64,000 nucleotides of DNA from assembly GCF_033842475.1 (NCBI RefSeq), contig NZ_JAWXYB010000018.1, positions 558,001 through 622,000 on the forward strand, given 5' to 3'. The number at the start of each line of letters is the position of its first letter. Position 1 is the stretch's first letter. Below the pieces are notes generated by a model. It did not search any database, was not told the origin of the DNA, and saw only the letters and a list, made by a program, of their open reading frames with translations. Made by a program: the position numbers and the translations under genes. This DNA is from Acidiphilium acidophilum (GTDB lineage: Bacteria > Pseudomonadota > Alphaproteobacteria > Acetobacterales > Acetobacteraceae). Of the stretch, positions 50,398-60,371 are shown one piece after another.

Positions 50398-51486
50398 AAG
50401 ACACAGCCATGGTTGAGGTCTAAAAGTCGTCGCTAAATTAATTTGCGGATTGTCAACGACAATTTGTGTCTCAAGCCACCTGATGCATGCATCAGCGTCC
50501 GAGGATCGGGGACTTTCAAGTGTGGAATAGGTAAATCCATCAATGATTCTTTGGGTCGTCGCGGAATTATTATCGTCTGAAAATGTGCGTACAGCCGCTT
50601 GGCCCAAAAAAATGATGCCGTTCGGCACGCGTATTTCATCCAAGAACAAAATTCCGTTGACACGCATGGACTGGCAATTTAGCGCAATACCCGCGGATTT
50701 AAAAAAACCAAGTCTGCAAGACAAATCACCTTGAATATGAGCCCCTAGTAATCTTACTTCTCCTGCTGCCACAAATTCTTGGTCGATATCGACGTTACGC
50801 CTAACATTAATTCCGTCCATAGCTAATTGATTATTAAAAACACCCCGTCTGCAGGAAACACTTCCACCAATCTTGGCACTTAGGAGCCGGACAGCACCTG
50901 CAGCAACGAAACCATCATCAAAATATATAGAACCGCTAACGTCAATTCCGTCAGCGTTGATCGAAATGCCGGTTGGACCTTCGATAAAAAATCCGTGTCG
51001 GCAGTTAAAGTCGCCGACTATATGTGCGCCTAATAGACGGACTTCTCCCCTCGAAAGGAAACCATTGCGCAGGAACAGGCCAGCAGAGCACCTGATTCTA
51101 TCAGCTTTCAATCCCGCTATACTACTTCCTTGAAAATTCAACAGTCCAACGACAGTCGAATCATTAAGAATAATTTCTTCAAATATGCGGCAGTTTAGCA
51201 ATAAAATGCCAAAATTTATTGATGTACATTGGAGGTCAAGAAGCCCTATGATACAGCCACCAGAAATACAGATTCCCTTCTCATGAATGGGAGTATTTTC
51301 ATCGCCGCCAACTGCAAGAAATCTTATGTATTCGGCACGAATAGTATTCGTTTCGTCAGATAATATAGGAAGCGCGGTTTCAAATTGCGCAATCTCACCG
51401 GCCGCAACAGCAGTTAGTAGTTTGCGCTCAGCGGTTCCGAGGGGTAAAAATTCTGCAAGCGTTGTCCCCCTTGGTCGCTGGCTCAT
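50281..51486 (-). pseudogene. N-terminal fragment of the IS-split repeat membrane protein
   Basis: Native codons run from ATG 51486 to 50398 (363 codons); the remaining codons read into the insertion sequence. The N-terminus LAEFLPLGTAERKLLTAVAAGE is followed by about six repeats of roughly 40 residues, for example GEVRLLGAHIVGDFNCRHGF, GAVRLLSAKIGGSVSCRRGV and GEVRLLGAHIQGDLSCRLGF. The alternating Leu/Ala/Gly pattern suggests a beta-helix-like solenoid as in pentapeptide proteins. The full restored protein (576 residues) would be a solenoid followed by a helical linker and a two-helix membrane anchor. AT-richer than surrounding genes; function unknown. Confidence 0.88.
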
Positions 51487-51948
51487 TTATTGATTATGAC
51501 ATCCGAAGCGTTATGCGGCAATATCGGCGTCCGGCCTCTAACGACATAAAAAAAATAGGAGCAACCGGTCCTCGTCCAACGTCCATCTCTTCACAACCCG
51601 ATACATGTCCAGCAAGCGTAGGTTGGGCAGAGCCCTTGCGAAGCCCAACAATCTCATCCGACCAATGCGTCCAATCCGCTGATCCCGCCATCACGCAACG
51701 GATCGCCACGCCGCCGGCCCAACTCCTCAAAAACCTCGAAGCCTCCCCGTTACGGAAAACCCCCAGCCTCAAACCCCCGCCGCCGTCTCCAAGATCGCAT
51801 CCGGCATGACCTCGACCCGCGTCCATCGCCATCGTCCCCGCCACATGTAAAAACCTGTAAATCCCACCCCCACCAACCCCCTCTCACCTTCCTGTGACCC
51901 CACCCCATCGATATAGCCGCCGAGGAATATCGAAACAGGAAGCTTCAC
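51487..51948. other. 462-bp non-coding stretch
   Basis: No open frame here looks like a gene. It contains a hairpin repeat at 51615-51650 and, at its right end, the promoter-proximal part and Shine-Dalgarno (AGGAAG) of the outer-membrane gene that starts at 51949. The left end is the 5' side of the split membrane-protein gene. Confidence 0.7.
51615..51650 (+). repeat. Hairpin repeat of the GTAGGTTGGGC...GCCCAAC type
   Basis: GTTGGGC (51622-51628) pairs with GCCCAAC (51643-51649) across AGAGCCCTTGCGAA, preceded by AGCGTAG. Such GTAGGTTGGGC hairpins are widespread small intergenic repeats in proteobacteria. Confidence 0.6.
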
Positions 51949-53184
51949 ATGCAAAAAACCACCTCAGGCCCGCGCCTCGCAACCCTCATGGCGACCGGCG
52001 CCGCCCTCCTCATGCTCCACCCCGCAACCGCCGCCGCCCTCAACGGCCCGTCCTGGCAGAACATCGATGGCGGCCCCCTCGGTCCCCTGCAAATCTCCGC
52101 CGGCATCGATGGCTATTTTTACGGCCAATCCGGCACCGCCACCGACTCCGGCCAAAGCGTCGCCGGCACCAAATCGGTCGGCGCGGAAATCGACGATTTC
52201 ATGATCGAGATGCGCAAGCCCACCGGACTCATCCAGTTCACCCTGCAGGCCGCCGAATATACCAACATCAACCTCGGCACCAATCGGCCCAAGGAAATCA
52301 ACGGCAACGCCTACACCACCGGCCCCATCCGCGCCGCCTTCATCACCCTCGCCCCGAGCAAAGCCTTCAACATCTCGGTCGGGCAGGTCAACTCGGTCGA
52401 AGGCTACGAATCGGCCTTCGCCTGGAACAACCCGGTCGCCCTGCGCACCGTCATCGCCGCCGTCCAGAACAGCGAAAGCCGCGGCATCTCCGCCGTCTAC
52501 AACCACGGCAAATTCAGCGGCACCATCGTCTTCGGCGACGGCTACGACACCGGCGTGTTCAACTACCTCCAATTCCTCCTCACCGAGACTTTCGACGCCA
52601 GCAACAGCCTGAACCTCTACGGCGGCGTCGCCCTCGGCGTCACCGGCCCCAACGCCTTCGCCTACGGCAGCGGCGGTGAAAGCGCAGGCGGCGCCAACGG
52701 CGTCGGCGGTCAGGGCCAGTTGGCTGCCGTCAATTCCAACCTGATCGGCGCATGGTACACATGGAGCCACGGCGGCCTCTCGCTCACCCCGGAAGCCCAA
52801 TACCAATACGCCAAACCCCTCCACCGCTACGAATTCGCCACCTCCGGCGGCGTGTCGGACGATATCCCCAAAACCACCAGCAACTTCGCAACCGCCGTCT
52901 TCGCCGACTACCAATTCGCCAAATCGCCCTATTCGCTCGGTGCCTGGGTCGAATACGCCACCAGCAAAGGCTCCGCCGCGCAGGATGCCTGGTTCGTCGC
53001 CCCCAACGCCCAGCTCGTCGGCCTCGCCATCGCCCCCACCTGGCAGCACCGCAACCTCTACGCCCGGCTCAACATGGGCTACGTCCACCTGCTCGACCAG
53101 GGCACCCCCGCCGCCGGCTTCGGCAATGCCGGGCAAGGCACCAACCAGGTCGTCGCCACCATGGAATTCGGGCTGGTCTTCTAA
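51949..53184 (+). CDS. Outer-membrane beta-barrel (porin-like) protein
   Basis: 411 residues with AGGAAG 8 bases upstream of the ATG. A signal peptide (LATLMATGAALLMLHPATAAA) is followed by amphipathic beta strands typical of a 16-18-strand barrel: LQISAGIDGYFYGQSG, GLIQFTLQAAEYTNINLG, NISVGQVNSVEGYESAF, SLNLYGGVALGVTG, SPYSLGAWVEYATSK, and a C-terminal VVATMEFGLVF ending in Phe, the signal for BAM insertion. It resembles the outer-membrane-beta-barrel (BBP2-like) group. Substrate cannot be predicted; neighbours give no clue. Confidence 0.85.
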   Translation: MQKTTSGPRLATLMATGAALLMLHPATAAALNGPSWQNIDGGPLGPLQISAGIDGYFYGQSGTATDSGQSVAGTKSVGAEIDDFMIEMRKPTGLIQFTLQAAEYTNINLGTNRPKEINGNAYTTGPIRAAFITLAPSKAFNISVGQVNSVEGYESAFAWNNPVALRTVIAAVQNSESRGISAVYNHGKFSGTIVFGDGYDTGVFNYLQFLLTETFDASNSLNLYGGVALGVTGPNAFAYGSGGESAGGANGVGGQGQLAAVNSNLIGAWYTWSHGGLSLTPEAQYQYAKPLHRYEFATSGGVSDDIPKTTSNFATAVFADYQFAKSPYSLGAWVEYATSKGSAAQDAWFVAPNAQLVGLAIAPTWQHRNLYARLNMGYVHLLDQGTPAAGFGNAGQGTNQVVATMEFGLVF

Positions 53185-53218
53185 CCCCACAGCGCCGGGG
53201 GAAGGGTATCCCGAAACC

Positions 53219-53848
53219 CTATCCCCCCGCCGCCCGCAAAAACCCCGCCACATCCCCGCTCAACATCAGCGGCACGAACCGCTCGATCCGCTCATCCGGC
53301 CAATCCCACCACGCCAGCGCCTGCAACCGCGCAATCGTCTCCGCCTCGAACCGATACCGCACCAGCCGCGCCGGGTTCCCCGCCACAATCCCATAAGCCG
53401 GCACATCCCGCGTCACCACCGCCCGCGCCCCGATCACCGCCCCATTGCCGATCGTCACGCCGGACATGATCACAACATCCATCCCCACCCACACATCATG
53501 CCCGATCACCACATCCCCCTTCGATCGCGGATGCCCCGCAATCCCCCAGGCCGAACGCAGCCTCACATTGAACGGATACGTCGTCACCCAATCGGCCCGA
53601 TGCTCGCCCCCCAGCAATATCTGCACCCCTTCCGCAATCGAACAGAACTGCCCGACCACCAGCACACCCCCCTCATCCTCGAACTGAACCGAAGGATTGC
53701 CATAACTCCCCCGCCCGATCGCATAACGCGGCAACACCCGCCGCAACTCATTCCGCTCCAACCAAGCGAGATCACGCTCCTTGCGCTCATCCCGGCCTGC
53801 CACTTTGTGCAACCTCCGCCTGACGCGCTGAAGCCATCCCCACATCAT
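53219..53848 (-). CDS. CatB-type xenobiotic/antibiotic O-acetyltransferase (hexapeptide repeat)
   Basis: 209 residues, start at the double ATG 53848/53845 with AAGGAG upstream. The left-handed beta-helix signature is clear: VVIGHDVWVGMDVVIMSGVTIGNGAVIGARAVVTRDVPAYGIVAGNPARLVRYRF. GQFCSIAEGVQILLGGEHRADWVTTYPF matches the CatB/Vat substrate-loop region. Members acetylate chloramphenicol, streptogramins or sugars; the chromosomal copy of an environmental bacterium may modify a surface sugar instead. Confidence 0.9.
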   Translation of the reverse strand: MMWGWLQRVRRRLHKVAGRDERKERDLAWLERNELRRVLPRYAIGRGSYGNPSVQFEDEGGVLVVGQFCSIAEGVQILLGGEHRADWVTTYPFNVRLRSAWGIAGHPRSKGDVVIGHDVWVGMDVVIMSGVTIGNGAVIGARAVVTRDVPAYGIVAGNPARLVRYRFEAETIARLQALAWWDWPDERIERFVPLMLSGDVAGFLRAAGG

Positions 53849-53924
53849 ATTAACTCCTTCTAACGAGGCCCTGCGTTATTGCGGGGAGGGAAGCAATTGA
53901 GGGAGGGTAAGGCAAGGGAAAAAA

Positions 53925-53960
53925 GGGTTCTTTTTTGCAAAAAAGAACCAAAAAACTCTC
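53925..53960 (+). repeat. Dispersed A/T-stem hairpin element, copy D1
   Basis: The stem GGTTCTTTTTT / AAAAAAGAACC (53926-53936 and 53939-53949) has loop GC and is followed by AAAAAACTCTC. It forms the left half of a head-to-head pair with D2, 45 bases away. Confidence 0.78.
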
Positions 53961-54005
53961 TGAATCTGAGCCCGTGCCCTCTGAAACACCCGTGCCCCAA
54001 CTAAC

Positions 54006-54040
54006 AAAAGTTTTTTGCTACTTTTTTTCAAAAAAGTAGC
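54006..54040 (-). repeat. Dispersed A/T-stem hairpin element, copy D2 (inverted)
   Basis: The stem GCTACTTTTTT / AAAAAAGTAGC (54017-54027 and 54030-54040) is preceded by AAAAGTTTTTT. Read on the minus strand it has the same order as D1: hairpin, then AAAAAACTTTT. It shares the TACTTTTTT arms with copy B. Confidence 0.78.
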
Positions 54041-54583
54041 CCTTCTTCCCTTCACTACGCTTTCTCACCCCCCACCCCCTGTGATGAATAGGGTGCGTGT
54101 CCAGCAATGCGCCGTCTCACCCTCTTACCCATGCCGATGTGATCGGCCGGATCATCGAGATCCTCGAAGGACTCCTCGCGGTTCTCGCGGCGCAATACCC
54201 TGACGGCAACCTGACGACCGGCGTGCTCAACCTCACCTGCCGCCGCCTCGCAGCCTACCGTGCCAGCAACGACAACCCCATCTCACGCACCCCCGCGCCG
54301 ATTTCCCCGCCGCGCAGTGTCGGGCAGGGGAAACCGCGCGTGCCGTTCCCCACCCCGCGCAACCACGCTCCCCACAGTCCCGCGCACCCTCCTCACCGCA
54401 TCCCGGTCGAACGCCGTTCCGCCGCCGCACCCCCGCCGGAAAATCAAAAATCACGCCCCACACCCACGCTTTCGCACGCCCATATCGTTACGATAACAAA
54501 ACGAATAGCAGGGATCGCAAGCATTCGCTTCACCCGCCCCACCCGCTCTGATATCGTCCCGCCATGCCGCGCCCGCGCCTCTG

Positions 54584-55438
54584 ATGATCCACGCCGCAAT
54601 CCCCGTCGAGGCATTGGGCGCAGTCCTGATCGGTGCGGCCCTCCACGCCGCCTGGAATGTCGGCATCCGCGGCGGGGCGGACCGTCGGGCGGCAACCGTC
54701 GCGGTTCTCCTCGGGGCCGCACTGTGCGGCGCGATCTTCCTGCCCTTTCTGGCAGTACCGGCGCGCGCCTCCTGGTCCCATCTCGCGGTCTCCGCCGCCT
54801 TCCATCTGCTCTATTATTATCTCATCGCCGAAGCCTACACCGCCGGTGCCGTCAGCCTTGCCTACCCGATCATGCGCGGCACCGCCCCAGCCCTCACCGC
54901 CGCCGTTGCCGCCCTGGCCTTCGGCGAACGCCTCGGCTGGCATGGCTGGATCGGCCTGCTCGCCATCTCCGCCGGCGTCATCCTCCTCGCCCAGCCGCGC
55001 GGCGAACCCGGCGAACGCCGCGCGGTCCTGTTCGCCCTCGCCAACGCGGCCATCATCGCCGGCTACACCTTGAACGACGGTTACGGCGCCCGCCTCTCCC
55101 ACGCGCCGATTTCCTATGCGCTCTGGACCTTCGTCCTCCCCGCAATCCCATCGGCCCTCATCCTGCTGAAATTCCGCCTCGGCCGCCTGTTCCGCCTCGG
55201 CCCCAAAGCCCTGATCTTGCGCGGCCTCGGCGGCGGCGCCTGCTCGGTCACCTCCTACGCCCTCGCCCTGTGGGCAATGACCCAGACCACCATCGGCAGC
55301 ATCGCCGCCCTGCGCGAAACCGCGCTGCTGTTCGGCGTTCTGTTCGCGTGGTGGTTCCTCGGTGAAAATCCCGGCCGGCGCGGCCTCCTCGCCATCGGCA
55401 TCGTCGCCTGCGGCGCCGCCGTCATCCAGCTCGGGTGA
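54584..55438 (+). CDS. EamA/DMT-family transporter
   Basis: 284 residues with ten predicted hydrophobic helices arranged as two five-helix EamA repeats. Repeat one includes GAVLIGAALHAAWNVGIRGG and AGAVSLAYPIMRGTAPALTAAVAALAFGERL. Repeat two includes ALANAAIIAGYTLNDGYGAR and TTIGSIAALRETALLFGVLFAWWFLGENPG. The conserved Pro and the final ALRETALLF of this family are visible. Substrate is unknown; drug, amino-acid or other metabolite export is typical. It is convergent with the GNAT gene, whose stop overlaps it by 17 bases. Confidence 0.92.
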   Translation: MIHAAIPVEALGAVLIGAALHAAWNVGIRGGADRRAATVAVLLGAALCGAIFLPFLAVPARASWSHLAVSAAFHLLYYYLIAEAYTAGAVSLAYPIMRGTAPALTAAVAALAFGERLGWHGWIGLLAISAGVILLAQPRGEPGERRAVLFALANAAIIAGYTLNDGYGARLSHAPISYALWTFVLPAIPSALILLKFRLGRLFRLGPKALILRGLGGGACSVTSYALALWAMTQTTIGSIAALRETALLFGVLFAWWFLGENPGRRGLLAIGIVACGAAVIQLG

Positions 55439-56015
55439 GCAACCGTTCCGGCACCACGAACCCCAACCGGCGCGGAATATCCCACACCTCGTTGATCTGG
55501 CGGATAATGCGAAATCCCGCCCGCTGATAATTCGGCAAGGCCCGGGCATGATCCGCCGTGCAGGTATTCACTGTCATCCCCCGCACCGGCCCGGCAAACA
55601 CCCGCTCGATCGCGGCACCGAGCAACGAAAACCCGACCCCCTTGCCGATCGCCCAGGGCAGCAACCCGAAATAACTCAAATTCACATCGGGCCACGAGGT
55701 GGCATCGAGCTCGAAAAACCCCGCCTCGACGCCATCGAGCGTCAGAACATAAATGGCCACCGCCGGATCGGCGAGCAGCCGCGCCAGCATATCGTCCGGC
55801 ATCATCCGCCGCAGCCACCACAGCCAGTTCTGCCCGACCCGATCGTAAAGGTCGCGATACCGCGCCACATCGATCGGGCGAACCAGCTCGATCGCCGCCC
55901 CCTCGGGCAATGGCGCCCACACCACCGGCGGCTTGCGATCGAGCCGCATGAACGTCACCGTCACGATCGTGCGGTCCACCGCCTCACCGGGTCGTGCCTG
56001 GGCATAATCGAGCAT
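55422..56015 (-). CDS. GNAT-family N-acetyltransferase
   Basis: 197 residues. The acetyl-CoA fold is visible in VAIYVLTLDGVEAGFFELD, the splayed strand VNLSYFGLLPWAIGKGVGFSLLGAAI with the G-x-G-x-G-like pyrophosphate loop, TVNTCTADHARALPNYQRAGFR and the final IINEVWDIP-type strand. Substrate unknown. It starts 10 bases after rpoD and may be read from the same transcript, which is common for this small gene in alphaproteobacteria. Confidence 0.9.
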   Translation of the reverse strand: MLDYAQARPGEAVDRTIVTVTFMRLDRKPPVVWAPLPEGAAIELVRPIDVARYRDLYDRVGQNWLWWLRRMMPDDMLARLLADPAVAIYVLTLDGVEAGFFELDATSWPDVNLSYFGLLPWAIGKGVGFSLLGAAIERVFAGPVRGMTVNTCTADHARALPNYQRAGFRIIRQINEVWDIPRRLGFVVPERLLTRAG

Positions 56016-56024
56016 GGCGCGCCC

Positions 56025-57941
<1,917 letters not shown>

Positions 57942-57986
57942 TATGCATCAGTCTCCAAGGCGAGAGATAAATCGCAGATCATTCGG

Positions 57987-59789
57987 TTAAAAAACGGCAT
58001 CGCTGTCGGCTTCGCCGCGTTCGGCCCGTTTCAGGGCGCGCGTCAGCGAAACCAGGCGATTCCAGACTTCGGGTTCCGGCTCCTCTTGCCAGCGTCGGCT
58101 CTGCTCGGCGCATTGTTCGCGCAACCAGCCAAGGTTCATGAGCCCGTAAATCCCGTACCAAGATGCTTCCAACTCGGCCATCGCAGCCGGGTCGGTCTCG
58201 GGGGTGTGCTGCGGAAAGAGCGATATCACCCGATCCGCCACATCTCGAAGACCCGACGAAGTCAAATGGTTGAGCAGATCGGCAGAGTCAAGGGCCTCGG
58301 CACCATGAAACCACTCGGACATCGAATCGCGCAGCCGTGCGCAATCATCGGGAAGGGTGAGCAGACCGAATGCTTCTTCTAGATCGGGCAACATCGATGG
58401 ATAGCAAAGTAAAATTGCGGTGAGCAGCCGTGCGCGGCGCCCGACCGTCGTTTCGGTGTCGATCGCCGGTCGCGGAAGCGAAACATGGGGGGATTTCTGG
58501 CGCGATGATTTGCCCGGACCGGCTTTCTGGAATCCCTGGCGTCGCTCGGCATACAGGCGATCGATCATGGCCGCGCGGTATTCCCCTGCCAGTGACTTGT
58601 CCTCGATACTGCGGGCCACGGCTTCGAGGCGTTTGCGGAACGCGGCCCTACCCTCGGGCGTCGCCCGATCGGCCCCGTCGGCCAGCATGTCGAACAGGGT
58701 CTGCGCGAGGTGCGGAACCGTCTCGATCCGCGCCTTGAACGCCTGCGCGCCCTCGCGGCGGATCAGACTGTCGGGGTCGTCCCGGTCGGGCAGCGCCAGA
58801 ACCGCGAGACCGCGATCCGGCGCGAGCGCCCTGATCGCCAGTTCGGTCGAACGCAACGCCGCCCGCCGCCCCGCGGCATCGCCATCGAAACACAGGAGCG
58901 GGCGAGGCGAGATCCGCCATAATTCGGCGAGGTGCTGCTCGGTCAGCGCGGTGCCCAGCGGGGCGACCGCACCGGAAAATCCGGCCTGATGCAGGGCGAT
59001 GACATCCATATACCCTTCGACCACGATGAGAGTGGCGCCGCTGCGCACGGCGGATCGCGCGAGATCGATGCCGTAGAGGGTCTGACGTTTGGAAAACAGG
59101 TCGGTCTCGGGGCCGTTGAGATATTTCGGCTGGCCGTCGCCGAGCACCCGGCCACCGAAACTGATGATCCGGCCCCTGCGGTCGCGGATCGGGAACATCA
59201 CGCGGGCGAAAAAATAATCGACCGGACCGCGCTCGGTGGCTTTCAGCAGCCCGGCCTCGATCATCCGGCCCGGCGTGATGCCCTGGCGGCCAAGCGCCTC
59301 GGTGATCACCCCCCGCCCTTCGCCGGACCAGCCGAGACCGAACTGCTCGATCGTCGCGTCACTCAGCCCCCGCCCGCGCAGATAGGCGAGAGCAGACGCG
59401 CCCTGCGGCAGGCGAAGCAGGCGGCGATATTCGGCGGCGGCGGCGGCCAGAACCTCGGACAGATCGGCCTCGCGCCGCTCGGCCTCGGCGGCCTGGGGGG
59501 TGGGCTTGGGCACCTGCATCCCGGCTTCGGCGGCAAGGCGCTCGACGGCTTCCATGAAGCCCGCCCCATCGTTCTGCATGACGAAACTGATCGCATCGCC
59601 ATGCGCGCCACAGCCGAAACAATGATAATGATCGTCATAGACATAAAACGACGGCGATTTCTCGTTGTGGAACGGGCAGCACCCCTTCTGGTCGCGGCCG
59701 GAACGCGCCAGCCGGACCTTGCGCGCGATCAGCGGGGCCAGCGGGGTGCGGGCGCGCAGTTCATCGAGAAAATTGGGCGGCAGGCTCAT
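57987..59789 (-). CDS. dnaG: DNA primase
   Basis: 600 residues that make RNA primers at the replication fork. The N-terminal CHC2 zinc finger is GCCPFHNEKSPSF ... DHYHCFGCGAHGD. The catalytic TOPRIM region includes LFSKRQTLYGIDLA, LIVVEGYMDVIALHQAGF, TALTEQHLAELW and LLCFDGDAAGRRAA with the metal-binding acidic residues. The C-terminal helicase-binding part is less conserved. It overlaps yqeY by ATGA and lies before rpoD. Confidence 0.98.
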   Translation of the reverse strand: MSLPPNFLDELRARTPLAPLIARKVRLARSGRDQKGCCPFHNEKSPSFYVYDDHYHCFGCGAHGDAISFVMQNDGAGFMEAVERLAAEAGMQVPKPTPQAAEAERREADLSEVLAAAAAEYRRLLRLPQGASALAYLRGRGLSDATIEQFGLGWSGEGRGVITEALGRQGITPGRMIEAGLLKATERGPVDYFFARVMFPIRDRRGRIISFGGRVLGDGQPKYLNGPETDLFSKRQTLYGIDLARSAVRSGATLIVVEGYMDVIALHQAGFSGAVAPLGTALTEQHLAELWRISPRPLLCFDGDAAGRRAALRSTELAIRALAPDRGLAVLALPDRDDPDSLIRREGAQAFKARIETVPHLAQTLFDMLADGADRATPEGRAAFRKRLEAVARSIEDKSLAGEYRAAMIDRLYAERRQGFQKAGPGKSSRQKSPHVSLPRPAIDTETTVGRRARLLTAILLCYPSMLPDLEEAFGLLTLPDDCARLRDSMSEWFHGAEALDSADLLNHLTSSGLRDVADRVISLFPQHTPETDPAAMAELEASWYGIYGLMNLGWLREQCAEQSRRWQEEPEPEVWNRLVSLTRALKRAERGEADSDAVF

Positions 59790-60271
59790 AGGGCGGCGAG
59801 TTTCGCCTTCACCGCCGCCGAGGCGGAGGCCATGTCGAGTGCGGTGCCGTGAGCCGATTTCAGCGCGGCGATGACTTTGCCCATGTCCCTCGCCGAGGCG
59901 GCACCGCTCGCCGCGATGGCCCGATCGATCGCGGCATCGAGCGCCGAGCCGTGCAGGGTCTGGGGCAGGTAGGTTTCGAGAATGGCGATTTCGGCGGCTT
60001 CCTGGTCCGCGAGGTCGGGGCGGTTGCCTTGGCGGTATTGGGATTCCGACTCGCGGCGGGTTTTGACCATGCCGCGCAGCATCGCAATGATCTCGTCATC
60101 CGGCACCGCCTCGATGCCTTTCGGGCGGGCTGCGATGTCGGTATCCTTCAGTTTGGCGGCGGCCATGCGCAGTTTGGCGGCGGCCATGCGCAGTGTGGAG
60201 ACGGTCAAAGCCTGCCGGGCGAGCATGGCGGTTTTGAGGTCGGCCTGAAGGCGGGCACGTAATTCACTCAT
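59786..60271 (-). CDS. YqeY/GatB-like domain protein
   Basis: 161-residue helical protein of the GatB/YqeY tRNA-amidase-tail family: LRARLQADLKTAMLARQALTVSTLRM, VKTRRESESQYRQGNRPDLADQEAAEIAILE, YLPQTL and VIAALKSAHG. The region normally holding one LRMAAAK unit has two in tandem (LRMAAAKLRMAAAK), from a 21-bp duplication. It heads the yqeY-dnaG-rpoD transcript; the ATGA overlap couples it to dnaG. The divergent start of carA is 100 bases away. Confidence 0.93.
   Translation of the reverse strand: MSELRARLQADLKTAMLARQALTVSTLRMAAAKLRMAAAKLKDTDIAARPKGIEAVPDDEIIAMLRGMVKTRRESESQYRQGNRPDLADQEAAEIAILETYLPQTLHGSALDAAIDRAIAASGAASARDMGKVIAALKSAHGTALDMASASAAVKAKLAAL
60156..60197 (-). repeat. 21-bp in-frame tandem duplication inside yqeY
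   Basis: The plus-strand unit TTTGGCGGCGGCCATGCGCAG is duplicated almost exactly, adding seven residues (LRMAAAK). It keeps the frame and lengthens one helix by about two turns. Confidence 0.8.
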
Positions 60272-60371
60272 CGCAATATCCTTTCAGGGTCCGGAAATAA
60301 ATTCCGGCATAGCATCGTCGGGACATTTTTCGGTTGATCCCGGATTTAATTTCCGGCACTACCGCAAAATC

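Larger units (their letters stand above)
53849..54583. other. 735-bp region with paired hairpin repeats and a doubtful short ORF
   Basis: Two hairpin repeats lie at 53925-53960 and 54006-54040 in opposite orientation. From 54097 a GTG-started frame reads plausibly for about 60 residues (ADVIGRIIEILEGLLAVLAAQ, GVLNLTCRRLAAYRASNDN), then becomes Pro/Arg-rich and runs antagonistically through the next gene in another frame. It may be a gene remnant; I do not call it. Confidence 0.6.

Noticed and set aside
54097-55365. 422-residue open frame starting before and running through the EamA gene in another frame
   Set aside because: Beyond about 60 residues it is Pro/Arg-rich shadow sequence of the clear transporter frame.
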